Assembly: GCF_023100905.1 (NCBI RefSeq)
Contig: NZ_CP064686.1
Coordinates: forward strand, 3,162,001-3,226,000
Reading direction: 5' to 3'
Length of the DNA: 64,000 nt
Source: Bradyrhizobium sp. 4
GTDB taxonomy: Bacteria > Pseudomonadota > Alphaproteobacteria > Rhizobiales > Xanthobacteraceae
The notes beneath the pieces were generated by a model. The model had not been told where the DNA came from. It ran no database searches and saw only the letters and a list, made by a program, of their open reading frames with translations. The position numbers and the translations under genes are program-made. Below, piece by piece: positions 51,981 through 60,906 of this stretch. Position 1 is the stretch's first letter. Each line of letters begins with the position of its first letter.

Positions 51981-52700
51981 GTGACGAATACTGCGACCGG
52001 GCCGCTGCCCGCTTCCGTCCTCGAAGCGCTGGGCCGCTATGACACGCCGACGATCTGCAATGCCATGGAGATCGTGGCGCCCGAGCGCCGGCTGATCGGC
52101 TACACCACCAAGCCACTGGTCTGCCCATTTCCCGATCTGCCCCCGATCGTCGGCTATGCCCGCACGGTCGCGATCCGCTCGGTGCTGAAAAATTCGCTAC
52201 CGCCGGAAGAGCAGGCCAAGCGCCGCATCGACTATTACGAATATGTCGGGACTGGCCACGGTCCGCGCATCTCGGTGATCCAGGACATCGACGGTCCCGA
52301 CGTCGGCTACGGTGCGTTCTGGGGCGAGGTGCAGAGCAACGTGCACAAGGCGCTCGGCTGCCTCGGCGTCATCACCGACGGTTCGATCCGCGACATTCCG
52401 CAATGGGCGCCGGGCTTCCAGGCACTGGCCGGCTCGATCGGCCCGTCGCATGCATGGGTGCACGCCGAGAGCTTTGGCGGCGAAGTGCGCGTCGCCGGCA
52501 TGACCGTCAAGTCGGATGATTTGATCCATGCCGACCAGCACGGCGCCATCGTGATCCCGCACGATATCGCCGCAAAGCTGCCCGAGGCTGCCGAGCTCTG
52601 CGGCCGTCGCGAGACGCCGATCCTCGAGATCGCCCGCAGCCCCGACTTCTCGCTGGAAAAGCTCAAGGTCGCGCTGAAGCGCTCAGCGGAGATCCACTAA
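51981..52700 (+). CDS. RraA family protein (HMG/CHA aldolase-like)
   Basis: A 239-residue protein of the RraA/HMG-aldolase fold. LGRYDTPTICNAMEI opens the domain, GYARTVAIRS follows, and the metal and pyruvate site is in ALGCLGVITDGSIRDIP (key Arg and Asp), with DQHGAIVIPHDIA near the end. Members either inhibit RNase E or split 4-hydroxy-4-methyl-2-oxoglutarate. The conserved DGSIRD motif favours an enzyme. The start codon is GTG with GGGAGAGAACGCC upstream. No neighbouring catabolic genes help to define the substrate. Confidence 0.9.
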   Translation: MTNTATGPLPASVLEALGRYDTPTICNAMEIVAPERRLIGYTTKPLVCPFPDLPPIVGYARTVAIRSVLKNSLPPEEQAKRRIDYYEYVGTGHGPRISVIQDIDGPDVGYGAFWGEVQSNVHKALGCLGVITDGSIRDIPQWAPGFQALAGSIGPSHAWVHAESFGGEVRVAGMTVKSDDLIHADQHGAIVIPHDIAAKLPEAAELCGRRETPILEIARSPDFSLEKLKVALKRSAEIH

Positions 52701-52718
52701 CGGCGGGACCGCAATGAT

Positions 52719-53012
52719 CTACGGTTGCGAAGCCGCTCGCAGGCTGCCCTGTTCCGTGAGGAACAAGGCGGCCTGATCCGGCTCGCCGAGCACCGCGGCA
52801 GCGCATCCGATCAAGGTGAAGCCGCCGGCAAAATCCCACAGGGTGATATCTTCCGCATTGTCCGGCATGTGGATCAGGCGTGCTGCGATCACGGCCAGGG
52901 CCGCCTCCACAAAGAGCAGCACGCTGAACGCCGGCAGGACGAGCCCGGGTTCGAGCATGTGGAGCGCCAGCACTGCGGGAAGCGCGGTGAGAAGACTGAA
53001 CAGCGTCACCAT
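52719..53012 (-). CDS. Small membrane protein (97 aa)
   Basis: A 97-residue protein with three hydrophobic helices (LFSLLTALPAVLALHMLEPG; LPAFSVLLFVEAALAVIAA; LWDFAGGFTLIGCAAAVLG). GGAAGG stands about eight bases before the ATG at 53012; the open frame to 53141 adds a Pro/Cys-rich segment that looks non-coding. Function unknown. It converges on the RraA gene, with an 18-base gap. Confidence 0.65.
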   Translation of the reverse strand: MVTLFSLLTALPAVLALHMLEPGLVLPAFSVLLFVEAALAVIAARLIHMPDNAEDITLWDFAGGFTLIGCAAAVLGEPDQAALFLTEQGSLRAASQP

Positions 53013-53348
53013 TGCGATGCCTTCCGCCCTGAGGAGCCGGCCCGCTCCAGAATACCAACTGATCGGGTCGCCCCGATGTGGCGCAGGGCCGCAGCCGAAG
53101 GGATCGCGCGCGCACGGCCTTGGGTGATGGGGTGCGTGCAACGCCCTATGGTTAGCGAAATGTTGAAATCCCTGTCGGCACTCGGCAAAAGTCGGCGCCT
53201 TTCAGCGCGCTGCGGCCGCCAGGCGCGACGGCTCAACTTAACCTTTACGCGTCTTTAATCGCGGCTCACTAGGGTTTCCGATGCGGTTCGGGGTTGGGCC
53301 GCGCCATCGGCCAGGACGGCCGTTGTTGCGTTCGCGTTGGAGTCTCCC
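53013..53348. other. Intergenic region between divergent membrane-protein and motA-like genes
   Basis: No gene supported. An AT-richer patch near 53232-53262 (CTCAACTTAACCTTTACGCG and on) lies about 90-120 bases before the motA-like start and is the best promoter location, but no consensus sigma site was fixed. Confidence 0.4.
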
Positions 53349-54122
53349 ATGGATATCATGACGAGCATCGGGCTCGTGGCGGGTATTGTCGTCATCGCGA
53401 CGATGATGCTGCTGGGCGGCGATCTCCACATGTTCGTTTCCGAGCATGCGATGATCATCATCTTCGGCGGCTCGACGGCTGCGACCATGATCCGCTTTCC
53501 GCTCTCGACGCTGATCCACGGCCTGCCGCTCGGCGCCAAGTTTGCCTTCACGATGAGCCGTCTGTCGGCGCACGATCTGGTCGACGAGCTCGCCCGTATC
53601 GCCGAGATCGCCCGCAAGCAGGGCCCGGTGGGGCTGGAAAAAGTCGAGACCGACGAGCCGTTCCTCGCCAAGGGCATCCGCTACGTCGCCGACGGCTACG
53701 ACCTTGATTTCATTCGCGACAATCTCGAGCGCGACCGCGATAATTTTTTGATGCATCTGGACGAAGGCAGCAAGATCTACCGCGCCATCGGCGACTGCGC
53801 CCCGGCCTTCGGCATGGTCGGCACGCTGATCGGCATGGTGCAGATGTTCGCCAACATGACCGACCCTTCAAAGCTCGGCCCGTTCATGGCCACCGCGTTG
53901 CTCGCGACTCTCTACGGCGCGCTGGTCGCCAACCTGTTCTGTACCCCGATCGCCGACAAGCTGCATGGCAAGCTCCTGGACGAAGAGACCAACCGCACGT
54001 TGATCATCGACGGCATCCTGATGATCCGCGACTCCAAGAGCCCGACGCTGGTCCGCGAAATGCTGCTGGCCTACCTGCCCGAGAAGCACCGCCACGCCGA
54101 AGGCGAGCCGGTGCCGGCCTGA
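53349..54122 (+). CDS. motA: MotA/TolQ/ExbB-type proton channel protein (MotA/PomA-like)
   Basis: Stator-type channel subunit of 257 residues with four helices: SIGLVAGIVVIATMMLLGG, MIIIFGGSTAATMIRFP, AFGMVGTLIGMVQMFANM and LLATLYGALVANLFCTPIAD. The GTLIGMVQMF and LYGALVANL blocks are typical of MotA/PomA. The cytoplasmic loop has charged residues (ELARIAEIARKQG) as needed for rotor contact. It precedes a MotB-like gene by 23 bp. No other flagellar gene is in the window, so the pair could power a flagellum encoded elsewhere or another ion-driven process. Confidence 0.88.
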   Translation: MDIMTSIGLVAGIVVIATMMLLGGDLHMFVSEHAMIIIFGGSTAATMIRFPLSTLIHGLPLGAKFAFTMSRLSAHDLVDELARIAEIARKQGPVGLEKVETDEPFLAKGIRYVADGYDLDFIRDNLERDRDNFLMHLDEGSKIYRAIGDCAPAFGMVGTLIGMVQMFANMTDPSKLGPFMATALLATLYGALVANLFCTPIADKLHGKLLDEETNRTLIIDGILMIRDSKSPTLVREMLLAYLPEKHRHAEGEPVPA

Positions 54123-54145
54123 GGCCGCGCGTCGGGATTTGAGAC

Positions 54146-54976
54146 ATGGCCAAGAAGAAGCGCGGCGATTCACACGGAGGCGGTCACGGCTGGTTCGTGA
54201 CCTTCGCCGACCTGATGGGGCTGATGATGAGCTTCTTCGTGATGCTCGTCGCGTTCTCGACGCAGGATGCCAACAAGCTCAAGGTCGTCGCAGGCTCCAT
54301 GCGCGACGCCTTCGGTGTCCAGACCGAAGCGCGCTATTCCGGTATCGTCGAGTCCGACGGCCTGCCGACCCGCCCTCGGCTGAAGAACGTCGATCACATT
54401 CAGCCCGAGGACTCCTCCAACACGCCGACGCCGGACCAGGAGGATCGGGACCGCACGTCGGGCGCCAAGATCAAGGTCGACCGCAATTTTGCGCTGGCGG
54501 CGGCCTCGCTGCGCCAGGCATTGCAGGACATGCCGGAACTGACCGAGATGTCCAAGCACATCATGTTCGAGGAGACCAAGCAGGGCCTCAACCTCGAGAT
54601 CGTGGACCAGGACGGCCGCTCGATGTTCGCCGACGGCTCCAAGGTGCCCTATGACCGCACCCGTCGCCTGATCGAGAAGCTCGCTGTCCCGCTCAAGGCG
54701 ACGCCGCTGCGCGTCTCCATCGCCGGCCACACCGCGGCTGGATTCGTGCCGACCCGCAGCGACTACGGCGCCTTCGACCTGTCGGCCGACCGCGCCAATG
54801 CCGTGCGTCAGATCCTCGAACGCGAGGGCCTGCCGGCCGCCCATGTCTTCGCCGTCGCCGGCAAGGCGGATACCCAGCCGCTGTTTCCGGACGATCCTTC
54901 GCTCGCGGCCAACCGGCGGGTGACCATCACCCTGATGCGCGAAGATCCGCCGCTGCCACCGAATCTGAAGCCGTAG
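54146..54976 (+). CDS. motB: MotB-like OmpA-domain stator protein
   Basis: Partner of the preceding channel protein, 276 residues. A basic N-terminus (MAKKKRGDSHGGGHG) leads to one helix with the proton-binding Asp (FADLMGLMMSFFVMLVAFST). A linker and the periplasmic OmpA/MotB peptidoglycan-binding domain follow, with IVDQDGRSMFADGS, VSIAGHTAAG, LSADRANAVRQILEREGL, FAVAGKADTQP and ANRRVTITL. Together with MotA it anchors the ion channel to the cell wall. Confidence 0.9.
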   Translation: MAKKKRGDSHGGGHGWFVTFADLMGLMMSFFVMLVAFSTQDANKLKVVAGSMRDAFGVQTEARYSGIVESDGLPTRPRLKNVDHIQPEDSSNTPTPDQEDRDRTSGAKIKVDRNFALAAASLRQALQDMPELTEMSKHIMFEETKQGLNLEIVDQDGRSMFADGSKVPYDRTRRLIEKLAVPLKATPLRVSIAGHTAAGFVPTRSDYGAFDLSADRANAVRQILEREGLPAAHVFAVAGKADTQPLFPDDPSLAANRRVTITLMREDPPLPPNLKP

Positions 54977-55042
54977 GGCGCATTCGAGCGAAGCGGGCCC
55001 TGTTTCCCGCGAAGAAACCGCGACAAAACAAGGATGTAGAGC
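54976..55042. repeat. Intergenic repeat-like element
   Basis: Contains GTTTCCCGCGAAGAAACCGC and CAAAACAAGGATGTAGAGC, a pattern I recall from repeated intergenic elements in Bradyrhizobium. GTTTC and GAAAC form a short hairpin. It lies right after the motB-like stop and may separate motAB from kup. Confidence 0.45.
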
Positions 55043-55249
55043 CAATTCCCCTTCGATCGGGGACGGAAAGGCTCAGGGCTCTTGTGCCACCGTCTTACCT
55101 GAGGCATGTCGTCGCGTGGGCGACGACCGTTGCTGCGCCGTCACAGCATCTGCCCCGGCGCCTGCTATGGTGATGTGCCGATTGACAGGGGCGCCGGAAC
55201 CGTCAAAAGGCGCCGGATCAATTCTCGGGCAAAAGCGTTCCAGTTTCAT

Positions 55250-57148
55250 ATGACGGCGAGCATCACATCGACCGAAGCTCCGGACGGACCGGTCAGCTCG
55301 GGTTTCTGGGGCCTGACGCTCGGGAGCATCGGCGTCGTCTTCGGCGACATCGGCACCTCGCCGCTCTACGCATTCCACGAGGCGGTCAGGGGCGCGGCCC
55401 ACGGTCAGCCGGTCTCGCGGGTCATGGTGCTCGGCGTGCTCTCGTTGATCCTCTGGGCGCTGCTGATCGTCGTCACCGCCAAATACGTTCTGCTGCTGCT
55501 GCGCGCCGACAACAACGGGGAGGGCGGCACGCTTTCCCTCATGGCGCTCGGTCAGCGCGCGCTCGGGCGGCGGAGCTGGTTCCTGACGGCGCTTGGCGTG
55601 GTCGGCGCCTCCATGTTCATCGGCGATTCCATGATCACGCCGGCGATCTCGGTGCTGTCGGCGGTCGAGGGTCTGAAGCTCGCAACACCCGCCTTCGAGC
55701 ACTATGTCGTTCCCCTGACCGTTCTCATCCTGGCGCTGCTGTTCGCGGTCCAGAGCAAGGGGACGGCGCTGGTCGCCTCGGCTTTCGGGCCGGTGATGGT
55801 CGTCTGGTTCACCGTCCTTGCCGTGTTGGGCGCCGTTCACATCGCCGACGATCCGTCGGTGCTGGCAGCAATCAATCCCTATTACGCGCTGGAATTCCTG
55901 CTGTCGCACGGCACGATCGGCTTGGTGACACTGGGAGCGGTGTTCCTCGCGGTGACGGGCGGCGAGGCGCTTTACGCAGACCTCGGCCATTTCGGCCGCA
56001 AGCCGATCCAGTCGGCCTGGATGTTCTTCGTGCTGCCTGCGCTCCTGATCAACTATTTCGGGCAGGGCGCACTGGTGCTGTCGGATCCCACCGCGATCGA
56101 ACACTCCTTCTATCGCATGGTGCCCGAGCATTTCGTGCTGCCGCTGGTCGGACTTGCGACCGCGGCGACCGTGATCGCGAGCCAGGCGGTGATCACAGGG
56201 GCCTATTCGCTGGTCTATCAGGCAGTGCAGCTCGGCCTCCTGCCGCGCTTCGAGGTGCGCTTCACCTCGGAAACTCATGCCGGCCAGATCTATCTGCCGC
56301 GTGTAAACCGGCTGCTGCTGATCGGTGTGATGCTGCTGGTGCTGTTGTTCCACACCCCCACCAATCTGGCTTCGGCCTACGGTATTGCGGTCTCCACCAC
56401 CATGGTTGCTGACGGCATCATGGGCTTCATCGTGATTTGGAAATTGTGGAACTGGCGCGCGGCCACGGCCGCAGCGGTGATCCTGCCCTTCGTCGTGGTC
56501 GACATCAGCTTCTTCAGCGCGAACCTCCTGAAGCTGCTCGAAGGCGCCTGGGTGCCGCTGCTGTTCGGCGTGATCATGGCCGGGACAATCTGGACCTGGC
56601 GGCGAGGGTCGGGGATCCTGATCCAGAAAACGCGCCGCATCGAGGTGCCGCTGGACGATCTGATCCGGAGCCTGGAGAAGCGGCCGCCGCACATCGTCAA
56701 GGGCACCGCGGTGTTCCTGACCAGCGATCCCTCCTTCGTGCCGACCGCGCTGCTGCACAATCTCAAGCACAACAAGGTGCTGCACGAGCACAACGTGGTC
56801 CTGACCATCGAGACCGCGCATACGCCGCGGGTCGATCTGTCGGAGCGTTTCCGGATGGAGAAGATCAGCGACAAGTTCTTCAAGGTCCGCTTGCGCTTCG
56901 GTTACATGGAGCAGCCAAACGTGCCCAAGGCGCTCGCGATCGCGCGCAAGCAGGGCTGGCAGTTCGACATCATGTCGACCTCGTTCTTCGTGTCGCGGCG
57001 CTCGCTGAAGGCGTCGGCGCAGTCCGGCATGCCGCTTTGGCAGGATCATTTGTTCATCGCGCTGAGCCGGTCCGCCAACGACGCCACCGACTATTTCCAG
57101 ATTCCCACCGGGCGGGTGGTTGAAGTCGGAACCCAGGTCACCATCTAA
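55250..57148 (+). CDS. kup: Kup potassium uptake protein (first of tandem pair)
   Basis: Low-affinity potassium/proton symporter of 632 residues with about twelve helices and a cytoplasmic C-terminal domain. Family blocks: GSIGVVFGDIGTSPLYAF, LRADNNGEGGTLSLMAL, GDSMITPAISVLSAVEG, GGEALYADLGHFGRKPI, NYFGQGALVL and VIASQAVITGAYSLV. The C-terminal end FQIPTGRVVEVGTQVTI is identical in form to that of the next gene. The frame extends to 55106, but ATG at 55250 places the first helix correctly. Confidence 0.95.
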   Translation: MTASITSTEAPDGPVSSGFWGLTLGSIGVVFGDIGTSPLYAFHEAVRGAAHGQPVSRVMVLGVLSLILWALLIVVTAKYVLLLLRADNNGEGGTLSLMALGQRALGRRSWFLTALGVVGASMFIGDSMITPAISVLSAVEGLKLATPAFEHYVVPLTVLILALLFAVQSKGTALVASAFGPVMVVWFTVLAVLGAVHIADDPSVLAAINPYYALEFLLSHGTIGLVTLGAVFLAVTGGEALYADLGHFGRKPIQSAWMFFVLPALLINYFGQGALVLSDPTAIEHSFYRMVPEHFVLPLVGLATAATVIASQAVITGAYSLVYQAVQLGLLPRFEVRFTSETHAGQIYLPRVNRLLLIGVMLLVLLFHTPTNLASAYGIAVSTTMVADGIMGFIVIWKLWNWRAATAAAVILPFVVVDISFFSANLLKLLEGAWVPLLFGVIMAGTIWTWRRGSGILIQKTRRIEVPLDDLIRSLEKRPPHIVKGTAVFLTSDPSFVPTALLHNLKHNKVLHEHNVVLTIETAHTPRVDLSERFRMEKISDKFFKVRLRFGYMEQPNVPKALAIARKQGWQFDIMSTSFFVSRRSLKASAQSGMPLWQDHLFIALSRSANDATDYFQIPTGRVVEVGTQVTI

Positions 57149-57289
57149 GCAGCGACTGGCGGAGCCATGCAAAACTGCATGTCTAGGCCTCAAAATCGGG
57201 CTAGGCTATGCCGGTAGCGCAGGCCTATAAGCCGCGCGCCCTTCTGCCGTTGTGCAGTGAAGCATTTTCAGAGGCCATCAGGCTCTCCC

Positions 57290-59218
57290 ATGACAAGTGA
57301 CGTAGCGATTTCCGCCCCGGAAACGGCGGCGGCCAATGGGCATGGCGATGCCCACACCACTGCCGGTTTCGGTGCGCTGACACTCGGCAGCATCGGCGTC
57401 GTCTACGGCGATATCGGCACCAGCCCGCTCTACGCGTTCCGCGAGGCGGTCATGGCGGCTTCTGGCGCGGAGGGGCTGCCGACGCCGGCGGCCGTGCTCG
57501 GCGTGCTCTCCCTGATCCTGTGGGCGCTCATCATCGTGGTGACGCTCAAATACGTCGTGATCCTGCTTCGCGCCGACAACAACGGCGAGGGCGGCACGCT
57601 GGCGCTGATGGCCCTGGCCCAGCGCGCAGTCGGCACCCGCGGAACAACCATCGTCCTGCTCGGCATCATTTCCGGCGCCCTGTTCTACGGCGACGCCGTG
57701 ATCACGCCGGCGCTCTCGGTGCTGTCGGCGATCGAAGGCATGAAGGACGTCACCCTGCACTTCGAGCCCTACATCGTGCCGCTGACCGTGATCATCCTGG
57801 TCGGCCTGTTTGCCGTGCAGTCCCGTGGTACCGCTCGCGTCGCCGCTTTCTTCGGCCCAATCATGTGCGTCTGGTTCGCCGTGATCGCAATCGCGGCGAT
57901 CCACCCGATCATCCAGCAGCCGCAGGTGCTGTTGGCGCTGAACCCGCTCTACGCCGTGTCCTTCATGATCCACCATGGCATCATCGGGTTCGTGACGCTC
58001 GGCGCGGTGTTTCTGGCGGTCACCGGTGCCGAGGCGCTCTATGCCGACCTCGGCCATTTCGGCAAGCGGCCGATCCAGACCGCCTGGCTGTTCATCGTGG
58101 TGCCGTCGCTGGCATTGAACTATCTGGGGCAGGGCGCCCTCGTGCTCGGCGATCCCGGCGCGATCGTCAGCCCGTTCTTTCAGCTCTTCCCGCAAGGTTT
58201 TTTCCGCGGCTGCATGGTCGTGCTGGCGACCGCCGCAACAGTCATCGCGAGCCAGGCGGTCATCACCGGTGCGTATTCGCTGACGCGTCAGGCGATCCAG
58301 CTCGGTCTGTTGCCGCGTTTTGAAATTCGCCATACCTCTGAAGCCCATTCGGGCCAGATCTTCATCCCGCGCATCAACCAGCTCCTGCTGGTGGCGGTGG
58401 TCCTGCTGGTGCTGCTGTTCCGCTCTTCCACCGCGCTGGCGTCGGCCTACGGCATCTCCGTCACCGGAACCATGGTGGTCACGGCGATGATGGGTTTTGT
58501 GGTGATCTGGAAGGTCTGGAAATGGTCGCCGTTCACGGCCGCCGCCCTGATCGCGCCGTTCCTGTTCCTCGATCTGACTTTTCTCGCCGCCAATCTGCTG
58601 AAGGTGTTTGAGGGCGGCTGGGTGCCCCTGGCGCTCGGCGCAGTCATGATGATGCTGATGTACACGTGGCGGCGCGGCAGCCGGCTGCTGTTCGAGAAGT
58701 CGCGCAAGCTCGAATTCCCGCTCGCCGACCTCGTGGCGATGCTGGAGAAGCGGCCGCCGCAGCGCGTGCCCGGCACCGCGGTGTTCCTGACCAGCGATCC
58801 CGTCAGCGCGCCGACCGCGCTGATGCATAGTCTGAAGCACTACAAGGTGCTGCACGAGAAGAACGTCATTCTCACGATCGAGACCGCACAGACCCCGCGC
58901 ATCGATCCGGCCGAGCGGGTGAAGCTGGAACAAATCTCGCCGACCTTCTCCAAGGTGACGCTGAAGTTCGGCTTCATGGAATCGCCCAACGTGCCGAAGG
59001 CGCTGGCGATCGCCCGCAAGCTCGGCTGGCAGTTCGACATCATGTCGACCTCGTTCTTCCTGTCGCGGAGGGCGCTCAAACCGGCCGCCCATTCCGGCAT
59101 GCCGCGCTGGCAGGACCGGCTGTTCATCTCGCTCAGCCGTTCCGCCAACGACGCCACCGACTATTTCCAGATCCCCTCCGGCCGCGTCGTCGAGGTCGGC
59201 ACCCAGGTCACCATCTAA
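57290..59218 (+). CDS. kup: Kup potassium uptake protein (second of tandem pair)
   Basis: Second Kup transporter of 642 residues, strongly similar to the first across its length (GSIGVVYGDIGTSPLYAF, LRADNNGEGGTLALMAL, GDAVITPALSVLSAIEG, GAEALYADLGHFGKRPI, FQIPSGRVVEVGTQVTI). The pair looks like an old tandem duplication. The start at 57290 is chosen over GTG at 57257. The 141-base gap between the genes allows a separate promoter. A difference in affinity or pH range may separate their roles (inference). Confidence 0.95.
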   Translation: MTSDVAISAPETAAANGHGDAHTTAGFGALTLGSIGVVYGDIGTSPLYAFREAVMAASGAEGLPTPAAVLGVLSLILWALIIVVTLKYVVILLRADNNGEGGTLALMALAQRAVGTRGTTIVLLGIISGALFYGDAVITPALSVLSAIEGMKDVTLHFEPYIVPLTVIILVGLFAVQSRGTARVAAFFGPIMCVWFAVIAIAAIHPIIQQPQVLLALNPLYAVSFMIHHGIIGFVTLGAVFLAVTGAEALYADLGHFGKRPIQTAWLFIVVPSLALNYLGQGALVLGDPGAIVSPFFQLFPQGFFRGCMVVLATAATVIASQAVITGAYSLTRQAIQLGLLPRFEIRHTSEAHSGQIFIPRINQLLLVAVVLLVLLFRSSTALASAYGISVTGTMVVTAMMGFVVIWKVWKWSPFTAAALIAPFLFLDLTFLAANLLKVFEGGWVPLALGAVMMMLMYTWRRGSRLLFEKSRKLEFPLADLVAMLEKRPPQRVPGTAVFLTSDPVSAPTALMHSLKHYKVLHEKNVILTIETAQTPRIDPAERVKLEQISPTFSKVTLKFGFMESPNVPKALAIARKLGWQFDIMSTSFFLSRRALKPAAHSGMPRWQDRLFISLSRSANDATDYFQIPSGRVVEVGTQVTI

Positions 59219-59389
59219 AGTGACGATCTGATCCTCCGTTGGAAGGTCGCGCTTCAAGTCGCTGCGATTTAGCTTTAACTTGCGCAAGGCAGCTCAAGCC
59301 TTTGTAGCGCTTGATTTTCACCGGCCGAGAGGCGAGGTTGCCGGCCGCCGGGATCGCCCCGGCAGCGGCCCGCGACGTTGGAGGATGAT

Positions 59390-59716
59390 GTGGCAAATCA
59401 AGTACAGGATCTGACCCCGGACGAGGTCTCCAAGGGTGTCGCGGAAGGGCGCTATCTCCTTGTCGACGTGCGCGAGCCGAACGAGGTCGAGGCCGAGGCT
59501 TATCCCTACGGCGTGGTCGTGCCGCTCTCGACCTTCGATCCCAAGGCGATCCCCGATCCCGCGGGCAAAGAGGTCGTGTTCGCCTGCCGCTCGGGCAAGC
59601 GTTCGGTGACGGCCTCGCTGGCAGCGCAGGCCGCAGGCCTGCCTTACGACAAGCATCTGGCCGGCGGCATGCTGGGCTGGAAGGCGGCGGGTCTTCCCAG
59701 CAAGGTCGGCGGCTGA
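59390..59716 (+). CDS. Rhodanese-domain sulfurtransferase
   Basis: Single-domain rhodanese of 108 residues. The active-site loop is ACRSGKRS with the catalytic Cys, the domain begins LTPDEVSKGVAEGRYLLVDVREPNE and ends LAGGMLGWKAAGLP. The start is GTG at 59390 with GGAGGATGAT directly upstream; a TTG at 59378 would include that ribosome site. It moves sulfane sulfur between thiols; the acceptor is unknown. The aminotransferase gene starts eight bases after its stop, so they share a transcript. Confidence 0.88.
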   Translation: MANQVQDLTPDEVSKGVAEGRYLLVDVREPNEVEAEAYPYGVVVPLSTFDPKAIPDPAGKEVVFACRSGKRSVTASLAAQAAGLPYDKHLAGGMLGWKAAGLPSKVGG

Positions 59717-59724
59717 CCCCGCCG

Positions 59725-60903
59725 ATGTCCAAGAGCTCGTCCCTCAACAAGGTCTTCGCGGACCTTCCCGTCACCATCTTCGAGGCGATGTCGCAGGCCG
59801 CGCGCGACAATGCCGCCATCAATCTCGGCCAGGGCTTTCCCGACGATCCCGGCCCCGAAGACATCCGCTGCGCCGCAGCCGAGGCCTCGCTGAACGGCTA
59901 CAACCAGTACCCGTCGATGATGGGCCTGCCGGAGCTGCGCCAGGCGATCGCGACCCATTACGGCCACTGGCACGGCCTCGAGCTCGATCCGATGAGCGAG
60001 GTGATGGTGACCTCCGGCGGCACCGAGGCGCTCACCTCGGCCATCCTCGCCGTCGTCCAGCCCGGTGACGAGGTGGTGTGCTTCCAGCCGGTGTACGATT
60101 CCTATCTGCCGATCATCCGTCAGGCCGGCGGCATTCCGCGCCTGGTCCGGCTCGAGCCGCCGCATTGGCGGCTGAATGAGGACATGCTGAAAAGCGTCTT
60201 CAATTCAAAGACCAAGGCGGTGCTCTTCAACAATCCCCTGAATCCGTCCGCGGTGGTGTTTCCGCGCGAGGACCTCGAGCTTTTGGCGCGCTACTGCCAG
60301 GAGTTCGACGTCATCGCGATCTGCGACGAGGTCTGGGAGCACGTCACCTTCGACGAGCACAAGCACATCCCGCTGATCACCATCCCCGGCATGCGCGACC
60401 GCACCATCAAGGTCGGCTCGGCCGGCAAGATCTTCTCGCTGACGGGCTGGAAGATCGGCTTCGTCTGCGCCGCGCCGCCGTTGCTGCGCGTTGCCGCCAA
60501 GGTGCACCAGTTCCTGACCTTCACCACCGCGCCGAACCTCCAGGCCGCCGTCGCTTACGGGCTCGGCAAGCCGGACGAGTATTTCCTGTCGATGCGCAAG
60601 GACCTGGCGCGGAGCAGGGACCGCCTTGCCAAGGGACTGGAGAGCCTCGGCTTCCCGGTGCTGAAGTCGCAGGGAACCTACTTCCTCACCGTCGACCTGT
60701 CCCCGCTCGGGCTGAACGAGAGCGACACCGAGTTCTGCTGGCGGATCGTGAAGGACTACAAGGTCGCGGCAATCCCGGTGTCGGCCTTCTACGAGCAGGA
60801 CCCTGTGACCTCGGTGGTGCGCTTCTGCTTTGCCAAGAAGGACGAGACGCTCGACACCGCGCTGGAGCGGCTGTCGGACGCGGTGCGCGGGCGCAAGAGG
60901 TAG
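59725..60903 (+). CDS. PLP-dependent class I/II aminotransferase (methionine/kynurenine-type)
   Basis: Fold type I aminotransferase of 392 residues in the cytoplasm. The marks are INLGQGFPDDPGPED near the N-terminus, NQYPSMMGLPELRQAIA, VTSGGTEALTSAI, NNPLNPSAVVF, AICDEVWEHVTFD and the PLP-lysine region KVGSAGKIFSLTGWKIGF. The pattern is that of the YbdL/kynurenine aminotransferase group, which uses methionine, glutamine or aromatic substrates. Cotranscription with a rhodanese hints at sulfur amino acid metabolism, but this is inference. Confidence 0.9.
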   Translation: MSKSSSLNKVFADLPVTIFEAMSQAARDNAAINLGQGFPDDPGPEDIRCAAAEASLNGYNQYPSMMGLPELRQAIATHYGHWHGLELDPMSEVMVTSGGTEALTSAILAVVQPGDEVVCFQPVYDSYLPIIRQAGGIPRLVRLEPPHWRLNEDMLKSVFNSKTKAVLFNNPLNPSAVVFPREDLELLARYCQEFDVIAICDEVWEHVTFDEHKHIPLITIPGMRDRTIKVGSAGKIFSLTGWKIGFVCAAPPLLRVAAKVHQFLTFTTAPNLQAAVAYGLGKPDEYFLSMRKDLARSRDRLAKGLESLGFPVLKSQGTYFLTVDLSPLGLNESDTEFCWRIVKDYKVAAIPVSAFYEQDPVTSVVRFCFAKKDETLDTALERLSDAVRGRKR

Positions 60904-60906
60904 CAG

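Noticed and set aside
55073..57193. A 706-codon minus-strand frame opposite the first kup gene, and similar long frames opposite the second kup gene (57278-59287)
   Set aside because: They are antisense to well-recognised transporters, are rich in His/Arg/Gln/Asp with no domain resemblance, and come from GC-rich third positions.
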